Part shown: positions 1 to 9,800 of the stretch, piece by piece | Layout: each line of letters opens with the position of its first letter | How positions within the stretch are numbered: the first letter of the stretch is position 1 | The notes under the pieces: generated by a model | Database searches by the model: none | Told to the model about the DNA's origin: nothing | Seen by the model: the letters and a program-made list of their open reading frames with translations, nothing else | Translations under genes and position numbers: made by a program | Origin: Clostridia bacterium | GTDB taxonomy: Bacteria > Bacillota > Clostridia > TANB77 > CAG-508 | Direction: 5' to 3' | Length of the DNA: 64,000 bases | NCBI GenBank assembly: GCA_017469445.1 | Contig: JAFUGK010000002.1 | Coordinates: 62,001 to 126,000, forward strand

Positions 1-3000
1 AAAGGTGATGAAGATTATTATTATCCATACCCAAAAGAAGAATTTTATATTATACTAAGTCAGGGTATGAATGAAGAAGTAACAAGTGTAAGTAGAATAG
101 AAATAAGTTATAAAGAATTACAGTCTACAACTGTAGCAACATCATTAGATGATTTGTATACAGGAGTAAATGTACTTCAATTTATAAAAGCCTTTAAGAA
201 ATTTAAAATACTAATGTTTATTTCATCATTTATTAGAATTCCAATACCATTTATGGGATCTGGAGATATGCTAACAGTATTATTAACAAAAAGATTTTTT
301 GTAAATCATTTACAAACAATAAATTTACATAAGAAGAACGCTGGCGTGCCAGGATACGAAACAGCAGAATATACTACAACAAGTAGTGTAAAAACAACAG
401 GAATACAAAATGTACAAGTATTAACAGGTGACAAGTTAAATGTAGCTTTGCAAGTATCGTTTGAAAATATGCAAAATATGCTAAATGCAGATAAAGAAGA
501 AAGAATAAAAGCTTTAGAAGAACAGAAGAAAGTTGTAGGAGAGGAACTTGCAGCTTCAGTTACTTCAAAATTAGAAGCAGCAGGTGTCAAAGATCCAAAT
601 TTGATTAAGCAGACAATTGCCGAAAGCCAAGCTAAATATTTTGCAGAAATAGATAGCAAAATAACAGTAATCCAAAATAGTAAATTCCAAACCTTATCTG
701 AAAAAGCTAAACATATGTCTATGGAAACATTAATTGCAGCACAAAAATCTATAGGAAATACTAGTGCATATTTACAAGGAGCAGGATTTATAGCAACAGC
801 AATAGGAAATGATAGTATTGCTAAAGGTTTAAATATTGCAGCTCAACTTGCTGATACAAGAAAAAGTTTTGTGGGAAAAGCAGCAGGGATATATACAATA
901 GTATCTAAAGATCCAAATGCTAAAAAATGGGGAGAATTTATAAGTAATGTAGATTTAATAATTAGAGATGATAAATTAAGAGACAACCAAAAAGTAGTTC
1001 AAATACTAAATGAATCTACTACTATGATAAACAACAAAACATTTAAAAAAGTAGTAAATGAAGCAAGTACATTATTAAGATATGCAGAATATGGTGAACA
1101 AGTATATAGGTTGTTCATGGCAAATAAAGATAAAGAAATGACAGCAGAAGAAAAAATAGCATGGCTACAAGCAGAATATAAAGATGCTAAATTTATGAAT
1201 GATGGCAGTGCTAACAGAGACGAAATATTTAAGCAAATGAAAGAAAAATATCCTAAACTTTCAGATGAGGAGTTAAACCAAAAAGTAAATGAGCAAATAT
1301 CTAAAAATCAAAATAATATTACAGGAATAATAGCTGATATTATAAGTACAGAAAATAGGCTAGAAAGTTTAAGTAAAAATTCTGGAAGAAATGGAACAAT
1401 TGTAGAAGATTTCCTAGGTCAAGCTGTAAAGATGGTGGATACTGTTGATAAAGGGGAAAAAATATATGATATTGCTACAAATAAGAAAATGAGTGAAAGA
1501 GAAAAATTAAAGGCAGTAGCTAATATTGTAAAAAATAGTTCAGAAAAAGGATCAACAGAATATATAGTATCTAGAGCGTTAGAGGATGCAGCAGATTTAA
1601 CTAAAGATTTCCCAGAAGTGGTTGCATTACTTTATGAGAACTGTGGAAAAGAAATGACTAAAGAAGAACAAGAAGCATTTTTAAAGAAAAAATATCCTAA
1701 CAAGAGTAATGCTGAAATAAATGCCATAATATCATCAGCTAATAATTTAAAAGAGCATAATGGATTTAAAAATGGAAGTTTAACACAACAAGCACTTGGA
1801 AATATAATGGATATGTATAACTTAGTAGATAAAACAGAAAAAACAGCTGAAAAACTAGAAAATGTAATAGACAATAGAAAAGAAGTAGCATTTTTATTAG
1901 CAAAAGACTTAAAAACTGATAAAGAAAAAGAGACAGCACTAAAGGAAAAATATAAAAATCTTACTGATGCACAAATAAAATCTATAATTCAGTCAGAAAA
2001 AAATGCTAAAGAGGGCTTAAAAGAGGTTAGAGCAACAAATAGTACAGTAAGGATGGTTGTAGATGGAATAGAACCATTGATTACAGGTAAAACAGCTAAT
2101 GAAGAAATGATAGACATTGTTATGAATGCAACAGACGATCAAGACCTTAAAAAAGCGGGAAAAGTACTTCAAAAAGTTATAAATGTAGATACTATTGCTT
2201 TAGAGAAAAAAGAAACAAAAACAGAAGATGAAGAAAAGTTAAAAAATGAAAGAATAAAGAATAGAAGAGAACAAGGAGAAAAAGCTGTTATAACATATTT
2301 CAAGGCCAAGAGTTCAGGAAAGAATGATAAAGAAGCAATAATAGAAGCTTTTGATTCAACAGAAACAACAACTACAACAGCATTAGAACAGTGGCAAAAA
2401 ATTGCAACAACTTCTACAATAGAGGAATTACACTCTATAAATAAAGTATTGGCAACAGCAAAAAATACAGAACAATTAGAAAGTATATTAGGTACATACT
2501 ATAAAAGGAGCGCAAACAAAGAAGAACAAAAAGAATTCGTAGAAGTAACAGAACGCACAGAATTCGGATTTGGAGAATTATTTGATGCTACACCATATAC
2601 AGAATATAATCCACACTTTAATACTAAAAATGTAGAAAGACCAGATGAAGTATATTATATGGATGATGATGTAATGGGATTAACAATAACATTTGCAGGT
2701 GTAGTATGGAAGGATGGACATTCTGGATTAGAAACAGATTTTGATGGAGTAAGAAATGCAAATGCAAAAGGCGATTTAGAAAAAGGAATTAAAGGAGTAA
2801 AAGTTACATTATATAAAGCAGAATCTTGTCCACAATTCTATTATTATGACAATCAAAAATATCCTAATGGCCCAGTTGTTGGAAGAATGAGAGTAGACAA
2901 TAAATGGGTGCCTGCAACAACCTATACAGATGAAGGTGGATATTACCACATAGAAGAAGTAGAATCTGGAATGTATTATGTAGATTTTGAATATGATGGA

Positions 3001-6000
3001 CAAACATATATGGCAACAACATATTTGGCAAACGAATATGGATATTCAGAAGATGATTATAAATATGAAGTTTATCCAGATTTAGAAGAGTTTAAACATA
3101 ATTCTAAGGCTTTGGAAGTAAATAGAGAGGCATTTAATAACAAATTCTATGAAATAGAAAATGGTGTAGCATTAGATAGAGAAACAGTTCTATTTAACCA
3201 AAATAAAACGCCAATACAATTAGAGTACAAGAGAAATAATGGAGTTTCTACATTAATAACAAGAGAAGAAGATACAAACCGTGTATTACCAGATTTTGCA
3301 ATGCATGCAATTAGTAGAGAAGCATACCCAATAGATCCAGCATATACATTGGATAATGAAACAACACAACTTTTATTAAAAAACGGTAATGCAGCAACAT
3401 ATTTTGAATATAGAAAAACTGGTGAATATATGTACCATATAAACTTAGGATTAATAGAGCGTTCTAAAATAGATGCAGCAGTTACACAAGATGTGTATGA
3501 TGTAACGACAACAGTTAACCAGAAGCAAGAAGTTTATGCATATAACCAAAGAGGAGAATTAAATATATTTGATGCAAACCTAAAAAAGACAGAAGCATAC
3601 AAAGGTATTAAATATACAAGAGATTTATATACAGCAGATTATCAATTAAGATTAAGAGATTATCAAATGAATGATTTGAACAAAAAAGATAAGTATGATA
3701 ATGATAAAACAGCAGAAATACAAAAGATTAAAGAAATAAAAGAGCTTCAATATGCATATGGAGATGGGCTAGAAGAAAGAGTATTCATAACATATAAGAT
3801 TACACTTATAAATCAATCTCCACTTCAGTCTATATGTATAAATGAACTTGCTGATTACTATGACCCAAGCTTCAAATTGGTTAAGAAAGATACTTACCAG
3901 GATATACAAGATGAAAGAGGAAATGTTGTTAGTAAATTAGTTGCAAAACAATCTTTCTTTGTAGTCGAGGATGATTATACTGGTGAAGGGGAAGAGTACA
4001 AAATAGTTTGGGAAGATGACATAAGTGGAAGTCAAGGCGGATTAAAGAAAATGGTAAATGTAAGAACACCAGGTATAAATACATATGGAATAGAAGATAT
4101 TATATTAAATGCACATAATAAATTATGTATATTTGTAACATTTGAATTAGATAGGGTGAGAGATGATAAATTAGAACTTGGTGCAAAACAAAATGTTGTT
4201 GAAATTTCTAATTATACAACATTACAAGCTGGTGTAACATCAAAAGAAAGTTCAATAGGATTAATAGATAAAGATTCTGAACCAGGAAATGTAAAAATTG
4301 GAATGGAAAATGAATACGAAGATGATACAGATGCAGCACCTATACTAACATTTAAACTATATGATACAGATTTAAGAAATATAGATGGATATGTATGGAA
4401 TGACAATAGAGATTATAAAAATCCACTATCTACAGGACAAGTAGTTGGAAATGGTATTCGTGAAAAGGGTGAAGAATTGCTAAATGGTGTAAGAGTACAA
4501 TTAGTTGAAATTGTTAAAGACCCAAGAGATGGATTAGAATACGAATATGTATGGAAACAAATGTATACAGGTGAAGATGGATATTGGTATGTAAGCAGTA
4601 ATGGAAATAATAGAGGTAGTGTAGTAAAATCTGAAACTATATCTAGAAACACCAAAACACTAGGAACTAAAGAAAATGGTAGATATTTATTCCACGACTA
4701 TCCAGCAGGTAACTATATAGTAAGGTTTATATATGGAGATACTGCTAAAACATATTTGGCAAAAGGCAGCAAAAATAGTGATGGAATAGAAGGACAAAAT
4801 GAAACATCATATAATGGACAGGACTATAAATCTACTGCGTACCTAGATGGAACAAGAATTAATGAGGCATGGTACAACTTATCTAGCGCACTTGCACAAA
4901 GTACACTAGCATCAGATGCAAAAGACAATGTTACTAGAAGAAGAACAGTAATAGATTATTCATCAACAATACAAAATGATAAAGCTGAAATAATGGCATC
5001 TTTTGATGCAAGAACAGATAAGCATGGTGAGTATTATAAAGATTATAGTGATACATATAGCTATGTTAAAGATTACTATGATGAAGATTTGCATAAGGCA
5101 TTAAGAGATAATACATGGATGTTTGCAGATACAGCAAAAATAAATGTACAGGGTGAGTTTGATAAATCTTTTGCAGATGGACTAGAAAATTACACTTATG
5201 ACATAAAGAATATGGATTTTGGACTAGAAGAAAGACCAGAAACTAAGATTAAATTAACAAAAGAAATTATAGATATTACAGTAACACTTCCAAGTGGTGA
5301 AACTATAATAAATACAGCAAGAGGATTAAGCCAAAATGTTAATGGAATACCTAGCCAAATGAGAACAAGAAATAAAGTTTTAGGTAATTTCTACAAACGT
5401 GATAATGAAAAATATAGACATCTAGAAGGAAAAATACACATCTATATGGATAATGAAATAATGCAAGGAACTAAAATTCAAGTAACATACAAAATTACAA
5501 TAACAAATGAAAGTGAAATAGATTATACAGGTCAAGAAGAAAGCGTTGGTTATGTATATTATGCAGGTGAACCTTCTGAAGATGATAGAATTGTTACTAC
5601 AACTGTAGATAAGATAATAGTTTATGTAGACAACAGCTTAACATTTAGACAGGTAGATAGCCCAGAATGGAGCTTGGTAGAAAATATGCCAGAATTTGTA
5701 ACTAATTATGATGGAACACAGGTACAACCAGATAGGATGGATGAAGCACAATTCTTACAATTAATGATAAGAAAATACGGTAAGAAGTATGTAAGAAACC
5801 ACTTAAATGAAGTACAATCTAATTATAGAACATATGCAACTGATCCAGAAGGAAAAATACCAGCAATGTCTACTACGATATTAAGTACATACAATGGAGA
5901 TGAAAATGAAGCAGGAGTAGGATTAACAAACTATAAAGTACTTCTAAAGATGCAAGAGAGAAATCGTAGTATTGGATACTTAAACGAAGAATTAAAATTT

Positions 6001-6438
6001 GAAAAGACTAAATCAGCTAAGACAACAAAAGAACCTATAACACAAGTTATTGTAACAAAAGCACTTGAAAATGTAAAATTAAAACCTGGCGAAGAAGCAA
6101 CTGTAAATTTAGTACTTTCAAAAACATTATCACCACAAGATGATGATGATACATTAACATATAGTAATGTGGCAGAAATATTGCAATACTCTAATACAGT
6201 AGGTAGAAGGGATATGGATGCAATACCTGGTAACCAAGAACCAAATCAACTAAAAGATGAAAGTCTATCAAATGAACAACAACTAACATATGAACGTGAT
6301 TCAGACTTCCCAGAAAGAATTTTAATTACACCTCCAACAGGTGCAAATAAAGCATTCTACATTGTATTACCAGTTGTTATATTAGTTGTTCTAGCAGGAG
6401 GAATTTGGATAATCAAAAGAAAAGTATTAGATAAATAA
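1..6438 (+). CDS. Giant SdrD_B-repeat surface protein, 5' end cut by window
   Basis: The reading frame is open from base 1, so the first visible ATG at 67 is internal. The residues before it (YPYPKEEFYII) match the paralogue at 12142 (FPYPGEEFYII). The visible part is about 2145 residues. The first 800 or so are Lys/Glu/Ala-rich, helical-looking and contain loose repeats (KEEAFLKKKYP-like). From about residue 860 come Cna-B/SdrD_B-like beta domains with the GxVWxD start and a later GIRE/NGVRVQLVE motif, plus DUF11-like segments. The C-terminus has one membrane helix (AFYIVLPVVILVVLAGG) and a Lys/Arg tail after ITPPTG, which may be a degenerate sortase motif. It is probably a cell-wall or membrane-anchored adhesin or stalk protein; ligand unknown. 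It heads a tandem run of three giant surface genes. Confidence 0.85.
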   Translation, partial: KGDEDYYYPYPKEEFYIILSQGMNEEVTSVSRIEISYKELQSTTVATSLDDLYTGVNVLQFIKAFKKFKILMFISSFIRIPIPFMGSGDMLTVLLTKRFFVNHLQTINLHKKNAGVPGYETAEYTTTSSVKTTGIQNVQVLTGDKLNVALQVSFENMQNMLNADKEERIKALEEQKKVVGEELAASVTSKLEAAGVKDPNLIKQTIAESQAKYFAEIDSKITVIQNSKFQTLSEKAKHMSMETLIAAQKSIGNTSAYLQGAGFIATAIGNDSIAKGLNIAAQLADTRKSFVGKAAGIYTIVSKDPNAKKWGEFISNVDLIIRDDKLRDNQKVVQILNESTTMINNKTFKKVVNEASTLLRYAEYGEQVYRLFMANKDKEMTAEEKIAWLQAEYKDAKFMNDGSANRDEIFKQMKEKYPKLSDEELNQKVNEQISKNQNNITGIIADIISTENRLESLSKNSGRNGTIVEDFLGQAVKMVDTVDKGEKIYDIATNKKMSEREKLKAVANIVKNSSEKGSTEYIVSRALEDAADLTKDFPEVVALLYENCGKEMTKEEQEAFLKKKYPNKSNAEINAIISSANNLKEHNGFKNGSLTQQALGNIMDMYNLVDKTEKTAEKLENVIDNRKEVAFLLAKDLKTDKEKETALKEKYKNLTDAQIKSIIQSEKNAKEGLKEVRATNSTVRMVVDGIEPLITGKTANEEMIDIVMNATDDQDLKKAGKVLQKVINVDTIALEKKETKTEDEEKLKNERIKNRREQGEKAVITYFKAKSSGKNDKEAIIEAFDSTETTTTTALEQWQKIATTSTIEELHSINKVLATAKNTEQLESILGTYYKRSANKEEQKEFVEVTERTEFGFGELFDATPYTEYNPHFNTKNVERPDEVYYMDDDVMGLTITFAGVVWKDGHSGLETDFDGVRNANAKGDLEKGIKGVKVTLYKAESCPQFYYYDNQKYPNGPVVGRMRVDNKWVPATTYTDEGGYYHIEEVESGMYYVDFEYDGQTYMATTYLANEYGYSEDDYKYEVYPDLEEFKHNSKALEVNREAFNNKFYEIENGVALDRETVLFNQNKTPIQLEYKRNNGVSTLITREEDTNRVLPDFAMHAISREAYPIDPAYTLDNETTQLLLKNGNAATYFEYRKTGEYMYHINLGLIERSKIDAAVTQDVYDVTTTVNQKQEVYAYNQRGELNIFDANLKKTEAYKGIKYTRDLYTADYQLRLRDYQMNDLNKKDKYDNDKTAEIQKIKEIKELQYAYGDGLEERVFITYKITLINQSPLQSICINELADYYDPSFKLVKKDTYQDIQDERGNVVSKLVAKQSFFVVEDDYTGEGEEYKIVWEDDISGSQGGLKKMVNVRTPGINTYGIEDIILNAHNKLCIFVTFELDRVRDDKLELGAKQNVVEISNYTTLQAGVTSKESSIGLIDKDSEPGNVKIGMENEYEDDTDAAPILTFKLYDTDLRNIDGYVWNDNRDYKNPLSTGQVVGNGIREKGEELLNGVRVQLVEIVKDPRDGLEYEYVWKQMYTGEDGYWYVSSNGNNRGSVVKSETISRNTKTLGTKENGRYLFHDYPAGNYIVRFIYGDTAKTYLAKGSKNSDGIEGQNETSYNGQDYKSTAYLDGTRINEAWYNLSSALAQSTLASDAKDNVTRRRTVIDYSSTIQNDKAEIMASFDARTDKHGEYYKDYSDTYSYVKDYYDEDLHKALRDNTWMFADTAKINVQGEFDKSFADGLENYTYDIKNMDFGLEERPETKIKLTKEIIDITVTLPSGETIINTARGLSQNVNGIPSQMRTRNKVLGNFYKRDNEKYRHLEGKIHIYMDNEIMQGTKIQVTYKITITNESEIDYTGQEESVGYVYYAGEPSEDDRIVTTTVDKIIVYVDNSLTFRQVDSPEWSLVENMPEFVTNYDGTQVQPDRMDEAQFLQLMIRKYGKKYVRNHLNEVQSNYRTYATDPEGKIPAMSTTILSTYNGDENEAGVGLTNYKVLLKMQERNRSIGYLNEELKFEKTKSAKTTKEPITQVIVTKALENVKLKPGEEATVNLVLSKTLSPQDDDDTLTYSNVAEILQYSNTVGRRDMDAIPGNQEPNQLKDESLSNEQQLTYERDSDFPERILITPPTGANKAFYIVLPVVILVVLAGGIWIIKRKVLDK

Positions 6439-6454
6439 TAAAAAGTAGATAATT

Positions 6455-6566
6455 TAAAAAATGACATCATTAGATTACAAGGGTAGGGGACATGGGGACA
6501 TTTCTTAGCCAAGTGAAAATGACCATAAGGAAAGAAGTGTCCCCACCAAGAAGTGTCCCCTGACAA
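6455..6566. repeat. GACATYACTAG-family hairpin element, copy 1
   Basis: Starts with AATGACATCATTAG and ends with GTCCCCTGACAA, with a long hairpin between. GGGGACATTTCTT at 6494-6506 pairs with AAGAAGTGTCCCC at 6532-6544, and a second AAGAAGTGTCCCC follows at 6549. It is related to elements at 6640, 49481 and 53652. It lies between two surface-protein genes; function unknown. Confidence 0.7.
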
Positions 6567-6572
6567 CCTTGT

Positions 6573-6615
6573 AGTCATACACATGTGCATTGTGGTAATT
6601 CATATGTGTATGACT
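6573..6615. repeat. Inverted repeat between two hairpin elements
   Basis: AGTCATACACAT at 6573-6584 is repeated inverted as ATGTGTATGACT at 6604-6615. It sits exactly between hairpin-element copies 1 and 2. No T-run follows on the plus strand, so it is not an obvious terminator. Confidence 0.6.
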
Positions 6616-6639
6616 AGGAAATATATTTTACAAAATGAT

Positions 6640-6727
6640 TTGAAAAATGACATTACTAGCTCATAAGGGGAGGGGATGTATCTTGTCCCCAGCGCATTAC
6701 CATAGGTAAAGATGCGTCCCCTGACAA
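6640..6727. repeat. GACATYACTAG-family hairpin element, copy 2
   Basis: TTGAAAAATGACATTACTAG is followed by GGGGATGTATCTT (6672-6684), which pairs with AAGATGCGTCCCC (6709-6721), and the element ends in TGACAA. The stem differs from copy 1 at several positions but stays paired. It lies just upstream of the promoter for the 6853 gene. Confidence 0.7.
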
Positions 6728-6753
6728 ATTTCTAGAAAATTTTACAAAAACCA

Positions 6754-6782
6754 TTGCAAAAGTTGACATAAGAAGGTATAAT
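6754..6782 (+). promoter_or_regulatory. Sigma-A type promoter for the 6853 surface gene
   Basis: TTGCAA (6754-6759), a 17-base spacer, then TATAAT (6777-6782). The run TTGACA at 6763 is only 8 bases from the -10 box and cannot be the -35. The gene starts about 70 bases downstream with a GGGGG ribosome site. Confidence 0.6.
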
Positions 6783-6852
6783 ATATATTAGGTTAAAATG
6801 CAATAATTATGCGTTTATAATAAATAAAATCTTTATTTTAGGGGGAAAAGAA

Positions 6853-9800
6853 ATGCAAAAAACTGGAAAAACATTATCATTTTTAGACAAGTTATTAATA
6901 GTATTCTTAATAATTTGTTTAAGTATGGGAAATTTTATGATAGTAGGACAAAGCCTAGTATCATACGCAAAAGATGCATTGCTTGATAGCCAACAGGCCT
7001 CAACAATAAATAAAAATGTTAAATTTGATACATATTTTAATTTGGGTAATGGGAATACACATTATCTTGTTTCTGATGTAAATACTACAAATGAAGATAT
7101 GGTATTAAGTTTAAGTGTAGGAACAGGTTATTTAAAGGATGCAGTAATAGAATTACAAAATCCAAATTATATTTTAAATAATGTTTTAGATAATGAACAA
7201 AAAGTTCAATCTGCTACAGCAAATGAAATTAAACTAAAACAAATTAATGAAAATGAAAATATAGAAATTGGATTAAGTATTATAGCTAAATTAAGCCAAA
7301 ACATGCCAGTAGAAGATGTAAGCAAAGATAGTAAAGTGATTTTAAAAGCTATATATGTAGATGAAAAGGGAAATGAAATAGAAATAGAAAAAGCTATTAC
7401 AATAAATATTTCTTGGACAGGTAACTTTGAAACAGTTTTAACAGGAGAACTTGTAAAAAATATTAGCTTTATACAAAATCAAGAAGAAAAAGAATTAGTT
7501 CAAGTAGCAATTCTTTCAAACCTAAAAGAAGTTCAAAATAAATTGCCAGTAAAAAATAACAACATACAAATACAAATTCCAGAATTAGATGGTGCAAAGC
7601 CAGAAGAAATTATAGTTAATGTACAATCTGCAGCATCTACAAATGGACAAGAAGAGAATGTCGTTATACCTGAAGAGAATATAGTAAAAGATTTAGTTAA
7701 TGGAATTATTACAATAAAAATAGAAAATAATCCAGTAGATGGAAATGTTTGGGCTGGAAATGGACAAGATAAAATATTAGTAACTTACATATATAATAAA
7801 AAAGATATGCAAGGAATAAATAAAATTGCAGAATCTAAAGTAACAGCACAAACAAATATGTATAGCGAAAATGTATTAGATTCAGCTGTAACTTTAAGCA
7901 TGGATTTGAGCCAATCAAAAGGAACTGTGGTTTCATTAGACTTAAGCACAACTAATACTGAAATTAGTAAAGGAAATATGTATGCTAATACTTTATTAGA
8001 AAACAAACAATTTGTAACAGAATTTGGTATAAAAACAGTAGCAAGCATTTCTTATAAAGAACTAGCAACAGAAATTAGAATAGCAGATGTAGATACATAT
8101 TTTACAGATGCAAATGGAAATTTATATCCTACAGCAAGTGCATACTATAAAAATATAACATTTAATAAGGCAAACCTAGAAGAAATATTAGGAACTTCAG
8201 GGGAAGTTAGAATATTAGATTTAAGCGGAAATGTATTAGCTACAGTTAATAATAGTTTAACAGCTGATAACGATGGAAACTATGTTGTAGAATTTACATC
8301 AAACTATAATAAAGTAATATTAGATACAACAGTTCCAGTAGCAGAAGGAGATTTAGCGATAATTGCTACAAAAGCAATTGGAGCAGATGTAGAATATACA
8401 AAAGCACAAATTAATTTATTTAATGGAATAAAAGTGATTTCTCAAATTCAACAAAAAGAAAATGAAGCATTTTTAGCATTAGAAAATAAAGAAACAAATA
8501 TAATGCTTACAGAAACATATACAAATGCAAATATTTCTTTAAATTCAAATACATTATCTACAATAGTAAATAATGAAGATGTAGAATTAAAAATAGAATT
8601 AGATAACTCAAGGGAAAGTACAGATTTTTATAAAAATGGGGTATTTAAAATTGTATTCCCAGAATATATAGAAGATGTAGAAATAAAAAATGGAAATATT
8701 CTTTATACAGAAGGTTTAATGGTAAAAGATGTAATTAAACAAGTAGAAGATGGAAGAGTAGTAATATATGTAACATTGGAAGGAACTCAAACAAACTTTA
8801 GTACAGGTACAGTAACAAATGGTACAAATATTATATTTGGAACAAATATAAAAACAAAATTATTAACACCAACAACAGAAGAGACAGTTAAATTATACTA
8901 TAGTAATGAAAATGCAGTTCAATACAAAATGGTAGATGAAGCTACAGGATTTGGATATAATGAGGCAAAAGTTAATTTCGTAGCACCTGTAGGAATGCTT
9001 GCAGTAAATAGAATATCTGGATATGATGAAACAGGAAAGAGTATTATATCTGTAAATCAAGGAACTGTAACAGATAAAATAAAAATAGATTCAGATGCAA
9101 AAAATGCAAAAATGGATTTAATGTTAATAAATAATACAGGAAGTGTATGTGATACAGTAAAAGTATTAGGTAGAATACCATTTGCAGGAAATAAAAATGT
9201 AGGAACTAACGAAGACTTACAAACAACTGTAAACACAATGATGATACAAGGAATAACTTTAGATTCTGAACTTGCAAATTATGCAAAAATATACTATAGC
9301 ACAAATGGAGAGGCAACAGATGTATTAACAGATGCAAATAATATGTGGCAAGAAAATGTAACAGATTTTAGTAATATAAAATCTTACATGATAGTATTTG
9401 AAAACTATGAATTAAAACAAGGCGAAATTGTTAATATGTCTTACAACTTTATAGTACCAGAAAAGATAGATTTAAACAATTCATTATATGGAACATTTGG
9501 AGCAAGCTATGAAAAAAATTCTGAAGTAGGAATTATGTTAGAAAATGTAGCAGCAGATCCAGTAGGATTAACAACTGGTGCAGGTCCTATAATGGAAATA
9601 AATCAGGTGGTTTCAGTAGGAGAAAATGCAGTAGCTCAAGAAGGACAAATTATAAAATATACAGTAAGAGTTAAAAATACAGGAACAAATGACATAGAAA
9701 ATTTAAAAATTAGAGATTATTTACCTGAATATACTTCATACATAGAATATCAAGAACCAGAGTCTTTACAAGGAACAGAGTTAACATATACATACCCAGA

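Noticed and set aside
6763-6782. TTGACA at 6763 as the -35 box of the 6853 gene
   Set aside because: The spacing to TATAAT is only 8 bases; TTGCAA at 6754 has a 17-base spacer.
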